DNA of 64,000 nucleotides from Carex sylvatica (GCA_964058845.1 CAXKVR010000007.1:1-64000); one strand, 5' to 3'; positions 22,546 to 35,045 are shown, counted from the first letter of the stretch. Program-made: numbers and translations. The notes: generated by a model from the letters alone, not told the origin.

Positions 22546-23906
22546 CTGTTCACTTTTGCTAGTAGCCTTTGTGATCTGTCCAAGATAGATATTACTCCTC
22601 CTTCAATTACAACCTTGCATCCGTTCTCATCTAACTGACCAAGGCTGATTATGTTGCTCTTCAACTTCGGGATGTAGTAGACATTAGTAAGTACACGATG
22701 TTCACCTGTGAAGCATTCAAATAAAACTGAACCTCTTCCTTGTATTTCTACAGCCGAGCCATCTCCAAATTTGACTGACCCTTTAATGGTCATGTCAATT
22801 TCAGCAAATTTTTCGATACAACCAGTCATGTGGTTACTTGCACCGGTATCTAAATACCAAGTCTTGTCTTGGGTGCTGTTAATCTTTGGCACCACCTTGT
22901 CTTCGTGTAGTAACACATGTTCGTTCTGTATTGCGTGGCTGAGAACACATGTTTCAGCCATCAACAGTGCCGGTTCATCATCGGTTTGTGTTGTAATAAG
23001 ATTGGACCTCTCTCTTTGGTTTGGCTTGGGACACTCTTTTGCAAAGTGACTATATTCATTACAATTGAAACACTTAACCCTGGATTTTTCCAAGTTGCGT
23101 GGCTTTCGATCTTCGTTATTGCGTTCACCATTTTCTCGACCTCCACCATTTCCATGCCCATGACCATGTCCTCTCCCGTGACGTCCTCCTCTTTTGTTGC
23201 TGTAGGAACCTTCATTTCTCTTTGCCTTTTGGATTCTTGCCTCCCACTCGGCCTGGGTAAGGAGTAACTATTCTCCATTGCCCTTTGAGTGCAGTCGCCC
23301 TTTAAGCCCTTCCTCGAAGGTTCTGAGACGATCGATCGCCTCTGAAATCGACATCTTCTCAGTATCGCCAAACTGCTCAATTGTTCCAATAATCTGGAGA
23401 AATCTATCTGGAACTGCGCTGAACAGTTTTTCCACAACTTGGCCGTCGTCGAGCTTCGTGCCCAGCGAGCGGATCTCACCCACCAGCGTGGTAAGCTTCA
23501 TGGAAAATTCGTTTATTGTCTCTGAATCCTCCATGTGTAACTTGTTCAGTTGTCGTTTCAGCACCTGTACGCGTGCCTTCTTAACGCGATCTTCACCAAC
23601 CCACATCTCCCTGAGTGCGTCCCAAGCCTCCTTTGCCGTCTCCTTCTCCGCGATTGCCATCATGACGTCATCTGGCACGGCTTGAGAAATGGCTACCATT
23701 GCGCCTTGATCTTTGTCGTCGTCTGTGTCTCCACCTTCGATCACTGACCATACTCCTAGCGAACGCAAGATTATCTTCATCTTGACAGCCCATATGCTGT
23801 AGTTCGTTTCTCTTAACGTTGGATATTGGATCGGGATTGAGGCTCCTCTTGCCGTCGGTTTGACGACTGCAAGCGTCTTAGATTTATCTCCTTCATCATC
23901 GGCCAT
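22546..23906 (-). pseudogene. Copia gag and protease (minus-strand fragment)
   Basis: Inverted counterpart of 20650-22031. Gag starts at the ATG at 23904-23906 and is open to the TAG shared with the plus copy at 23268-23270; beyond it the same frame carries CFNCNEYSHFAKEC, the protease site WYLDTGASNHM and the YIPKLKSNIISLGQLDENG stretch, ending near LLAKVN. It then runs into the junction at 22542-22547. Its gag lacks the 20989 nonsense codon, so it is the less damaged copy. Together with LTR C it forms the 5' half of the minus-strand element that ends with LTR A. Confidence 0.92.
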
Positions 23907-23922
23907 TGCTTTGACAACCTTG

Positions 23923-23934
23923 GCTCTGATACCA
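23923..23934 (-). promoter_or_regulatory. Primer binding site, minus-strand copia fragment
   Basis: TGGTATCAGAGC on the minus strand, two bases inside LTR C. Confidence 0.9.
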
Positions 23935-23936
23935 AA

Positions 23937-24240
23937 TGTTGGTTTTCTGAAAACCAGTAACAAACTTGAACCACAAACAAAACAGGGGATTTTTTCCAAT
24001 GCTCAACTTATTCATCATTTTCTGGTTTTCTTATTATATAAGCAAATACAAAATCCTAACTGCACCACTAATCATTACAGCCCACGTTTTCTAAAAATAA
24101 AACTAACCACATAAATTTTACTCAAATAACTGCTACCCTAATTTTAGTAACTGCTGACTCTAAATCCTAACCGCCTAAAATATGCATAACGTGCAAACCA
24201 TACATAGACAACTCCTGGAGACAACTAGATTAATTCATCA
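23937..24240 (-). repeat. LTR C of the composite copia structure (5' LTR)
   Basis: 304 bp, same orientation as LTR A and inverse to LTR B. It ends at 24240 and is followed by CACAT (24241-24245), the right target duplication. Confidence 0.93.
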
Positions 24241-24480
24241 CACATGAGGCTCAATTTAGCTTAATTTGACCCTCAATTAAAGTACATAAAAACCAAAATA
24301 GTCCACCTTCAATTATGTAAGGGACATATAAAGACGCAACAGTCTGTTTATGACTAATAAGTCAGAAAATATTACAATTTTACAGTTTTTTTTATGTTTA
24401 CTCAATAGCCAGACAGTCGAAATTTGGGACTAATAATAAGATAGTAATAGATTTACAATTTACACTTTTGGATTTCGAAA
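24241..24480. repeat. Upstream flank of F-box copy 2, homologous to 36385-36645
   Basis: Words such as TTGACCCTCAATTAAAGTAC and GTTTATGACTAATAAGTCAG recur, diverged, upstream of F-box copy 3. Since the composite copia sits between this DNA and copy 2, it shows where the original promoter flank continues. It supports segmental duplication of gene plus flank. The open frame at 24398-24736 (-) lies partly in it and is not conserved in the partner. Confidence 0.7.
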
Positions 24481-25699
24481 TCAGTAATTGTGTGCCTATA
24501 TCCTCAAGCTGCTTGCCTGCTTCCCAACAAATATCAGGCGCGCACTGCTGCTCTGGATGATTTAAACTAAGAATCAGGACAAAATATTTATTACTAAACT
24601 CAATTTCAACAGCCAATGGAGCAAGATCAAGATCAATCGCAGCCTTCAAATTATATATATATGGTATAAAATTAAATGAGATATCAATTTTTGGTGTAAT
24701 GTATGCCATATATAGACCTTTTGGTACTTGGTCCAAGTGAAATTAATGTCCAACAAAACTGGAGAGGCAGAGTCAATCTTAGAAAATTGTAATTCTTAGA
24801 TTATAAATTAAAACCAATAATAGCATATATACGTGCTGGACAGATTTACATCTACAAGTCAAAACATATAGATTATGTTTAAGAACTATATATGTAAGGC
24901 TGGAGGCAAATTTTGGACTGATTCAAATTAATATTGACTCGGTCAAGCTATTTGGAGAAGAAGAAGCGGTCAGAGAAATGGCAGAAAAATTTAAAAGGAT
25001 GTGTCACTGTGAATGGGTCCCAATTATTTTATAGGGTACTCGACCGATGAAAGTTCTCAGCACTGGAGGTGGAGAGTACCCAGAGCAAGACTAAGTAGTT
25101 AATTGAAGGAAGAATTATAACAAACTAAACAAAAAGGTAAATTAATACTCAAACCTGGCTCTTAATGCATGAAGAATTGCACCATCTAGCTGCATGTAAA
25201 CCTCATCAATTAGATAGTGCTAATTGGGATATAACTAGGAAAGATAGTATAATAGAGTCTCTAAGGTTAGAAGTGTCAACATTAGAGTATAGGATTAAGG
25301 ACTTAGAATCTAGGACTAGATCGTCTCATAGGTGTAGATTATAAATCGATTAAATCGAGTTCTTAAGGTTGAGAGCAACTAAATTACAAGATGAAAATAA
25401 TAATTTCGTAAAATTGGATAAAACATTTGAAGTTCTACAATAATTCAAATTGCTAATAGCAAGATTTGGCGGTTATATTGTCTTTTACTAAATTTTTGGT
25501 TTGTAAGGAGCGATAATGAACTCCAGCTAATGGATGGATAAGAACTGATCCTTGTAATTATTATATTTAATTTCAGAAATGAAATGGACTTTTTTGCCTT
25601 TCAAAAAAAAAGAAAAATTCTACAATAATTGTCAGTCTCATATAGGGGAAATCAGTTTGTTACAAGTAAACTTTCAAAATCTAACAACTGAAAGCAGAG
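24481..25699. other. Intergenic DNA, no gene recognised
   Basis: AT-rich spacer. A purine-rich stretch at 25260-25390 (TTAGGACTTAGAATCTAGGAC) reads as a degenerate coiled-coil-like relic on the plus strand, with repeated stops, and I cannot name it. Confidence 0.4.
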
Positions 25700-25978
25700 T
25701 TTTAACTTCTATAAATGAATCAAAAAATAATAATAATAACCTGGAAAAAAAAAAATCTATTGATGACTCATAGGGTAGCCTTGCAACTACCAAAATGTCA
25801 GTAAATGGAATTTGCTGGAATTTCCTTGATAATACTGAGTATTTGCAACGAGGGTATTACTGACATTATTATTTGTATGGTTAACCCATGCAAATGGCTA
25901 TTTTTCGGCTTGTTGCAAGGTAAAGCCCATGTAACAAGTCATTTCTTTCCATTGGTAAAAATCCGAACTCTAGTAGTG
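25700..25978 (+). mobile_element. 3' terminus of a CACTA element
   Basis: Ends CTCTAGTAGTG at 25978, i.e. CACTACTAGAG on the other strand. Upstream are TTGCAACGAGG, ACCCATGCAAATGG and CCCATGTAACAAG, the same subterminal words as in the CACTA end at 48297, so both belong to one family. The 5' end was not found; no transposase frame is present. Confidence 0.65.
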
Positions 25979-26514
25979 AAAATAATATGTTCTGAATTAA
26001 TCCTATTTTGAAAAAAAAAAAAAAAAAACTGTTCTGTATCATTCCAAACAAAAACTGGTAATGGTTTAATTACCACCCTCTTTCATTATTCATATGAAAC
26101 AAACCAGACATTTAAATCAAACATTTATCACCCAAATGCATATCCAAATATCACACAACATCATTTCCTTCTTTCATTGTCTCAGAGCTAATGTAGATCA
26201 ATTAACAACACCCTAACAATAACTATGAAGTTGATTGTCTTAATTATCAAATGCACAAATTTTACAATCTGACAATATTCATATATAGTTTGGTAGCTTC
26301 TACCAACAATGTCAAAAAAAGAAGAAGACAATATTCATATATAAACATCCTACATCAAAACCACATTGAAAATTATATAGAAAGGTAAAAAGTTCCATCC
26401 TTTCTCTATTCCTTCGATAGTATGATGAAAGGATTCTATTTAGAAAGGATTGTATTTATGAATTGTGGTTTTTAATAGTTGGTTTCATTGAAAACAATGC
26501 CAATTTAATATGTA

Positions 26515-26700
26515 CAAAGGAACATGGATTGGAAATCGTCCGAGTCCGAGTTGAATCAGCTGAGTCAGAACGGTATCGGTTGGGTCCAAGCCGAGTTTCA
26601 CGCCTCTGCAATTTTTTCATCAAAACTCGGATGAATCGGGCTGACTCGGCCAAGTTATCTGATTTTTGGTCCAACTCAAGCGAATTTTGACCAATTCCAA
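26515..26700. repeat. Degenerate GAGTC/CTCGG-rich dispersed repeat
   Basis: A stretch dominated by CGAGTC, ACTCGG and AATCGG words. Similar DNA lies at 53560-53790, and GATTCCGATTC-type relatives at 33705-33770 and 54310-54422. Two frames overlap it on opposite strands, both explained by the repeat. Probably a decayed non-coding transposon. Confidence 0.55.
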
Positions 26701-26898
26701 ACCAATTCTCACGAGTGGGGAGCGATTCTCTCCCAATTATGTACTTTCTTTACGTCAATTTGGGTTTATCGGAAGGAAACCAAGTTGATTTGGGAACAAA
26801 ATGGAAAGGACCTGGGGAGAAGAAAGGCCCGATAAATATATGTTAAATAGGCTCAGTGTACAAGTCCTTTAAGTATAGTAATAGAAAAATCATTTGAT

Positions 26899-26903
26899 TC
26901 ATA
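26899..26903. repeat. Target site duplication TCATA, left copy
   Basis: TCATA here and at 33476-33480 directly flank the LTRs of the young copia element. Confidence 0.95.
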
Positions 26904-27550
26904 TGTAAATAGAAGTTATCGTGCTCAACTACTTACACAATCATTATCATGAGTACAACTAATCATCTTTAAAGTTTCGATAGCGGAATTAAAAATCATC
27001 AAACAACAAATCAAAGATCTTAGAAATCAAAGTCTCCACGTTTAAATCAATCAAATAGATTACATACCTTTCTCCATAGTAATCTGTAGAACAATACTTG
27101 AAACGTTCTTCGCAAACCGTCAGAAGAACTGTAAAGCGATTTCTCTTCTCTTTCTCTTTCTAAGTAATGACAACTTGTTCTTTATGAAATATCGATGAAG
27201 AGAGGATCAACCTTACTATTATAATTCACACACTCTACTGCCTGTCATTAAAGCAGTATTTATAGAGGAGAAGAAATAACAGCGCATGGATACAGTACAT
27301 TTCGCACCCTGCCGTTTGCACCCTTTAATTATCATGCATGAACCTTTCGCACCTTGCCGTTAACACCCTTTAATTATCATGCATGAACCTTTCGCACCCT
27401 GCCGTTAGCACCCTTTAGCCTTATGAATGTCAGAATGCATCCTTTAGTGCAATGCATTGAATCTGGCCCATCTATTAATTAAGCCATTTAATCAGTTCAT
27501 TAAATCAGGCCTAATGTTTTATTTGGGCCATACAATTATATTTTCTTACA
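26904..27550 (-). repeat. 3' LTR of the young copia element
   Basis: 647 bp, TGTAAATAG ... TTCTTACA. It differs from the other LTR (32829-33475) at only two positions by hand count, C/T in the TTTCTCYTCTTTC run and G/A in GCATTRAATC. Inside are three direct repeats of about 43 bp around TTTCGCACCCTGCCGTTWGCACCC. The purine tract of the element adjoins at 27551-27563 (CCAAGTGGGAGAA on the minus strand). Confidence 0.97.
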
Positions 27551-27933
27551 TTCTCCCACTTGGTCCATTATAAAACTTTATGACATTACAACGTTCATAA
27601 TGTGCACAATAATATTGTATGCCTTTATTTTTTCATAAATTCTAAATCATAATATTTATACTTAAGCAGAATTAATACGAGTCATGGCGGTTGCTAATAG
27701 TATTTGTTACTAACTTCCTTCCATGTACTACACTATTAATCCTAACTTAATATAAACTATAATGGTATACTTTAGGATCCACGTTAATTGTCTAATTTAT
27801 ATAGACAAATTCCTATTAATAGAAAACAATAATATATATATACTTAAATAAATAGGAATTGTATTTGAAACAATCAATCAATAATAATATCATAAATAAT
27901 CATTCATCTATAATATAAGTTTAATTACAACAA

Positions 27934-30900
27934 TCATTTATCACAGATAACTATTCCCATTCTTTCGACATGTTCGTGAAATATCTTGGGTGGTAATCCT
28001 TTCGTCAAAGGATCAGCAATCATCATCTCTGTGCTTATATGCTGTATTGTTATTGTTTGTTTCTGTACTTCTTCTTTCACGGCAAAGTACTTGATCTCCA
28101 TGTGTTTGGCACCTTTAGAGTACTTGTCGTTTTTGCTGAAGAAGACTGCTGCAGAATTATCACAATAAATTTTCAGCGGCTTGGCAATACTATCGACAAT
28201 TCCAAGTCCTGAAATAAACTTCCGCAGCCATAGTCCTTGTACCATGGCTTCAAAACATGCCACGAACTCGGCTTCCATAGTGGATGCAGCGATTACCGTC
28301 TGCTTCACACTTTTCCATGAGATTGCTCCGCCAGCTAGAAGATACACAAATCCGCAAGTGGATTTTCGTGTATCACAACACCCGGCATAGTCTGAATCTG
28401 AATAACCGACTGTCTCTAAGTAGTTTGATCTTCTATACGTCAACATGTGATTTTTAGTACCTTGAAGATATCGTAAAACTTTCTTTGCTGCCTTCCAATG
28501 TTCTATTCCAGGATTGCTTTGATAACGTCCAAGCATTCCTACAGCAAAACTGATATCTGGTCTTGTACAAGTCTGTGCATACATTAAACTACCCACAATG
28601 GAAGCATAAGGAATATTATTCATTTCTTCCTTTTCTAATTCATTTTTAGGACATTGATATAAACCAAATTTATCCCCTTTCTGAATCGGTACCTTACCAG
28701 CCGAACATTTCTCCATCTTAAATCTCTCGAGAATCTTGTTAATATATATTTTCTGAGAAAATCCTAACAAACCTTGTGATCGATCACGAAATATTTCTAT
28801 TCCTATCACATAGTTCGCCTCGCCCATATCTTTCATTTCGAAATTCTTCGAGAGAAAATTCTTGGTGCTTTTCATCATACCAAGATCGTTAGTCGCAAGT
28901 AAAATATCGTCAACATATAGAACTAGAAACATTATCTTACTCCCACTGACCTTCAAGTATATACAACGATCAACAATGTTTTCCTTAAAACCAAAAGAAG
29001 TAATCACATCATTGAACTTGAGATACCATTGCCGTGATGCTTGTTTCAGCCCATATATCGACCTTTTCAATTTGCAAACCATATCCTTTCCCCCAATTGA
29101 AAAGCCCTCGGGCTGAGCAATGTAGACTTCCTCTTCGAGTTCTCCGTTCAGAAAAGCAGTTTTAACGTCCATTTGGTGTAACTCAAGATCGTAATGAGCC
29201 ACTAAAGCCATGATGATACGCAAAGAATCTTTCTTAGAGACAGGCGAAAATGTCTCTTTATAATCAATGCCGTCTTTCTGAGTGAAACCTTTGGCAACCA
29301 ATCTAGCTTTATATCGTTCAATTTTGCCTTTTGAGTCACGTTTAATCTTAAAAATCCATTTACATCCAACTTGCTTGGAATCGTGAGGCAATTTGACGAG
29401 ATCCCAGACTTGATTTTGTTCCATAGATTTTAACTCATCTTTCATGGCAGCAATCCATTTATCGGATTCTTCACATTCAATAGCTTTCTTGTATGAAACC
29501 GGATCATCAATTGCAGAATCAATTTCAGATTCTTGTAGATAAACCAAATAATCGTTAGATATAGCTGATCTCCGTTCACGGGTAGACCTTCTTAATGTTA
29601 TATCGTTTGGTTCAACTACATCATCAACAGTGTTGTCATCAATCAGAATGTCTTCAGTAGCAGTTTGTTGTTCTGGAACTGTCGGAATAATTACTTTCGA
29701 AACAACAGTCGGAACAACTGCTTTTGAAACAACAGACAAAGGAACAGTAACTTGTTCTGTAATTTCCTGAAGATCAGAATTACACTGATCAGAAATTCTT
29801 ACACTGACTTCAGCATTCTCGATGAAACGTGCATTTCCGGATTCAACAATTCTCGTGCTATGATTCGGACAGTAAAATCTGAAACCTTTGGATTTCTCTG
29901 GATATCCAATAAAGAATCCGCTAACAGTTCTGAAATCCAATTTCTTTTCATGTGGGTTATACAAACGTACCTCCGCAGGGCAACCCCATACATGTATATG
30001 ACGCAAACTAGGTTTCCTTCCTGTCCACAGTTCGAAAGGAGTCCTTTCTACTGCCTTACTTGGAACCCGGTTTAGTAAATACATGGCTGTCTTAAGTGCA
30101 TACATCCACAAAGATTTAGGCACAGTTGAGTGACTGAGCATACTCCGAACCATGTCCATAAGTGTTCTGTTACGACGTTCAGCAACACCATTTTGTTGTG
30201 GTGTGCCGGGCATAGTGTATTGCGCACATATACCACGCTTTTCTAAGAATTTAGCAAAGGGTCCAGGATTTTGTCCTGATTCGTCATATCTACCATAAAA
30301 TTCCCCACCGCGATCAGATCGAATGATTTTCACTTGTTTTTCTAACTGTCTTTCAACCTCATTTATAAACACCTCAAGTGCATCAATAGATTATGATTTC
30401 TCATTTAGAAGATAAACAAATCCATAACGTGAAAAATCATCGATGAAGGTGATGAAATACTTTTCTTTATTAAAGGAGGGAACATCAAATGGTCCACAAA
30501 TATCCGTGTGAATTATTTGTAGAAGTTGAGAGCTACGAGTGGCACCTTTCTTAGTATGTTTCGTCTGTTTGCCTTTTATACAGTCGATACATACACCTAA
30601 GTCAGTAAAATCTAAGTTTGGAAGAACTTCAGACTTCACTAAACGTTGCATTCTTTCTTTGGATATATGACCCAATCTTTTGTGCCACAAGTACGCCGAC
30701 TTTTCATCATTCATATTTCTTTTCATTCCAATAGTATTGTTCACAGTAATCAGAGATTCGACATAAGAATTATCTAACTCTAATTTATATAATCCATCAA
30801 TCAAATTGCCACAACCAATCATGCAATTATTTTTATATAAACTAAAGCATTTAGATCCAAATTTAAATACATAGCCACAATCATCCAACTTAGATACAGA

Positions 30901-31995
30901 TAATAAGTTGCGAGAAAATAAAGGTACATATAGTGTATCATACAAATCGACAATATTGCCAGAACCTAATATAAGTCGGTATGTACCGACACCTTCCACT
31001 GGCACCTTGTCTTTATTGCCCATAATTACATATCTTTCACTTTGTCGACTTTGGCTTGTGGTTTGGATCGTAAGAAATCCCTGTAAGTTGTTTGAAATAT
31101 GAGTTGTAGAGCCCGAGTCAATCCACCAAGTATTATTAGGAACATCAATAAAATTTGACTCAAAAGTAACAAAAGTATAATTCATACCTTTCTTTTCGAA
31201 CCAAACCTTCCTTTTTAGACAATCCTTCTGAAAGTGACCCATCTTACGACAAAAATGGCACTTTTGTTTGTTCCCTTCTTTCTTGAAGCTTGCATTAGAA
31301 GACACCTGAAAGGCTTTCCCCTTCTTCTTGGTCTTAGCTTTCCCTGGTTTAGCATTAGAACCCGACCCAACTTCTAGGTTGGAAAAATGAACAGTGTTAG
31401 GTTTCATTTCCTTAAGCCTTGCCTCTTCCTGAACAAGTTTACTAGTCAATTCATTTATGTTCCATTTCTTCTCTTGAGCATTATAATTAATTTGGAACGG
31501 ACTATAAACATCATTCGGCAGAGAGTTCAAAATAAATTGAACTAGAAACCCTTCGTCAACCGTCATTCCCAAACTCCTAAGTTTTGCGGAGAGAGATGTC
31601 ATTTCTATGATATGTGCATGCATAGTGCGGCTACCATCAAACTTCATGGTGGTAAGTTTTGCCATAAGCGCACCGGCCAGCGACTTATCGGCTGTATGTG
31701 AGCGTGCCTTGACGTTTGCTAGAAACTCTTGAGCGTTATCCGTCTCCGGAAGAGCAACCTTAATGTTTCCATCAACCGTCATTCGCAAAAACATAAGGCA
31801 TAATCTGTTAGAACGTTCCCAGTCTGCCATAAAGGCCTTATCTTCCTCACTGCTTTCATCAGTTATAGCATCGGGTTTATCGATTAATAATGCTATGTCC
31901 AAGTCCTGTGCACCTAAGTGAAATTCGACTTGTTCATTCCATTCAGCAAAGTTAAGACCATTAAAAACTGTCACAGATGATGCATGCGATTGCAT
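27934..31995 (-). CDS. Copia gag-pol polyprotein, one nonsense codon
   Basis: Polyprotein of a Ty1/copia retrotransposon. Gag from the ATG at 31993-31995 to the knuckle CHFCRKMGHFQKDC (about residue 240), protease WWIDSGSTTHIS, GAG-pre-integrase (LWHKRLGHISKERM, C..C of CIDCIKGKQ), integrase (IHTDICGPF, DRGGEFYG, PQQNGVAERRNRT), RT (WIFKIKRDSKGKIERYKARL, MDVKTAFLNGELEEEVY, catalytic LYVDDILLA) and RNase H (TMEAEFVACFEA, IYCDNSAAV), ending at 27934. The frame is continuous over 1,353 codons except for a single TAA at 30391-30393, just after the first integrase block, so as written the element makes gag-protease but no RT. The frame beyond the stop opens at a GTG, which is not a start in plants. 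Every other catalytic motif is intact, as expected of a very young copy. Confidence 0.95.
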
Positions 31996-32828
31996 CGATA
32001 CAGGTACATTAACTGTAATTTAAAAGGAAAAGAAGATAAGAAGATAAAATTAGAAGATCAGAAAAGAAGATCACAAGGAAAGTTAAGAAAATAAAATTTA
32101 ACTCAAAAAGATCAGAAGATAGGAGACATAATACATAATTTATAATTTCAGATTTATAATTTCAGATTTTGAAGCAATAACTTAATTAATATATCGGAAT
32201 TATCCTTTGGGAATTATTAAGATATATTAAACATAATATTTTACTAGAAAATACTTTAATATGATAATTTTATTGTTTCAATACATGTTGTTGCCTTTGG
32301 GTAACCAACAATTGAGGAATAACGTAAATTATCAACTTAAGTTGTGTAAATTATGAGATCGCAATCAACCTTTGGGCAATTCATAAAATCTCATAATCTA
32401 CTATGGTGCACGACCGTCAATAAAAATTGATACGTCAATAAATACAAATTCTAAAAACAGAAAATACATAAAAGACCCTAAAAAAACTCCAAAAAACTCT
32501 ATTTCAACCCGATCCAACGGACGGATCAAAAGTTGTGCCCTTTTTCGTGAAGCATGTGCAAGACTTTATTGCATCATACTTTTAATTAAACTATCAAATT
32601 TAGTATATGACAGATTTTAATATCATATAATCTACGGTTTATAGCAAATATCATACTTTGATTTCTTTATGGTAAGAACACTTTGGTGTCTAGCAATACC
32701 GTCATAATTCAAAGTTACCGCAAATTTCAATCACAAATTATTAAAAGAAAATAATAATAATAAATTCATAAAATAAATAACTTATTCGGGAGAATATGAA
32801 TTCCAAAACCTGAAGCTCTGATACCACA
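31996..32828 (-). other. Untranslated leader of the young copia element
   Basis: Between the 5' LTR and gag. The primer site TGGTATCAGAGC (minus strand) is at 32815-32826. The remaining 820 bp carry no conserved frame and hold the expected packaging leader, although I see no specific signal. Confidence 0.7.
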
Positions 32829-33475
32829 TGTAAATAGAAGTTATCGTGCTCAACTACTTACACAATCATTATCATGAGTACAACTAATCATCTTTAAAGT
32901 TTCGATAGCGGAATTAAAAATCATCAAACAACAAATCAAAGATCTTAGAAATCAAAGTCTCCACGTTTAAATCAATCAAATAGATTACATACCTTTCTCC
33001 ATAGTAATCTGTAGAACAATACTTGAAACGTTCTTCGCAAACCGTCAGAAGAACTGTAAAGCGATTTCTCTCCTCTTTCTCTTTCTAAGTAATGACAACT
33101 TGTTCTTTATGAAATATCGATGAAGAGAGGATCAACCTTACTATTATAATTCACACACTCTACTGCCTGTCATTAAAGCAGTATTTATAGAGGAGAAGAA
33201 ATAACAGCGCATGGATACAGTACATTTCGCACCCTGCCGTTTGCACCCTTTAATTATCATGCATGAACCTTTCGCACCTTGCCGTTAACACCCTTTAATT
33301 ATCATGCATGAACCTTTCGCACCCTGCCGTTAGCACCCTTTAGCCTTATGAATGTCAGAATGCATCCTTTAGTGCAATGCATTAAATCTGGCCCATCTAT
33401 TAATTAAGCCATTTAATCAGTTCATTAAATCAGGCCTAATGTTTTATTTGGGCCATACAATTATATTTTCTTACA
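32829..33475 (-). repeat. 5' LTR of the young copia element
   Basis: 647 bp, almost identical to 26904-27550. It is followed by the TSD TCATA at 33476-33480. Element length LTR to LTR is 6,572 bp. Confidence 0.97.
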
Positions 33476-33480
33476 TCATA

Positions 33481-35045
33481 GTGAACCACGTGCAACAAAA
33501 CAGTCTGATGGGAGATGGTAGCCACATGTAAGATTTCATGACATTTTGGACAGACACCACTTTTTTCTTGTCCTCTCCATTTCGGTTTTCATTGGATCCA
33601 TCCATTTCATTGTTTTTACCTTTTTACATTTTCTTTTGCATTATTTTTTTTATGTTTTTTACCTCCTTTTTGTTTCCTTCTTTTTCACATTTTTACATTT
33701 GTTTTTCCAATCCGAGTTTTTCGATTCCGAATGATTCATCTGATTCCGATTCTGAGTTTCAGAACCATGAGGTCAACACATAATCTAAGTAAAAGGAAAA
33801 CAAAAAAAAATTGAAAATTTATCTGAAAGGACAAAATAAATACCTGCCTTTCATAAACACGAGACCTCGCCTTCAATCCGCTCTCATGCTCAGTCCCATT
33901 TTTTATTTGCTTTTGTTGACCTTCAACTCTGAACAAAGGACCTCACCCCCCCCCATGTACAATACCAGTAGCCAACAAGATCTGGTACTGACCTGGTACT
34001 CATTTCTGTGACCATCTCTAATACATACTTATCCTTTTAAGTACAATAATTTCAATTGTATACCATTTATATAGCTATATATATCTTCTTCTACTTTTTC
34101 TATGAAGTTTCCTTGTTATATGAGGACAGTCATGTTTCTCGTCGATAATGTATGATGAATGACCATCTCACATCCAGTATTGTACAATATTTCACGGTAC
34201 TATTGTTTCAATTGTAATTTTATGATTGAAATATTCAGTTATAATATTATATTTGGGATCGAACTCATTTATTTTACAAAGATTTTGTTAACATGCCTTT
34301 ATAGGGTCCAAAATTTAGCCACCAAATTATATATATACAACTTGTATTCTGCAACCATAAGTTTTTATGATGTTCAAATTCAGAGCAGACATATATAAAA
34401 TCGCAAAATATCGTACTTGGCATGCAAATAGTTAACAATAACTTAATAGCAATTATTGCCACGTACTAGATATATACTCATAAATCATAGCTATTCATAC
34501 AACATATCAAGGTACATATTTAGATATATAAAATGAAAACAAGTACCCAACATGGTAAATGGTTACAAGATATAAAATTTCCACATATTAGAATATTAAT
34601 TGGATTTCTAATAAATCCTACCATAATATCCTTGAGCGAGAATAAAACTAACCCAAGAGGCAGTAGTCGCGACTTATATTTAAGCATATTAGAATACTAA
34701 TTGGAATCATAATAGATCCTAACATTATATACAACGAGAATAAAATTAACCCAAGTGGCAACAAGAACGTCCTATATTTTTTGGCGATCTCATTGCTTAA
34801 TATGAAGAAACACACCTCAATCTGGCCTTTGACTCTTGAGTACATGAAACAAACATAAGCGGAAACAAGTAGGTAAATTTGTAAGACTAAAATTACTTTG
34901 CAAAAACCCTTACCACTAAAATAGTTCAGAATGTTTTCAAATTAGAATAATTGAACTAACTACCTAACTAATTAACCAACAAAAACTAAATTAATACTCA
35001 GTTAAACTTACATATGGCTCTTAATGCATTATTGATATCGTAAAG
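33481..35045. other. Spacer and 3' flank of F-box copy 3
   Basis: 33540-33740 is a TC-rich low-complexity tract (TTTTTCTTGTCC, TTCCTTCTTTTTC). 33705-33770 carries the GATTCCGATTC repeat. From about 34255 the sequence is a diverged copy of 51207-51800 (GGGATCGAACTCATTTATTTTAC against GGATTGAACTAATTCATTTTAC), i.e. the shared 3' flank of F-box copies 3 and 4. No gene. Confidence 0.65.

Noticed and set aside
20030..23747. Several long frames antisense to the copia coding parts
   Set aside because: Mirror frames of gag and RT; none has its own domain, and the true frames carry the catalytic motifs.
24398..24736. 112-codon minus-strand frame upstream of F-box copy 2
   Set aside because: No known motif; it overlaps duplicated flank DNA and the frame is not kept in the homologous region near 36500.
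33538..33783. Possible small membrane protein (Phe-rich frame)
   Set aside because: Phe runs come from a TC-rich low-complexity tract; no conserved start context or partner.
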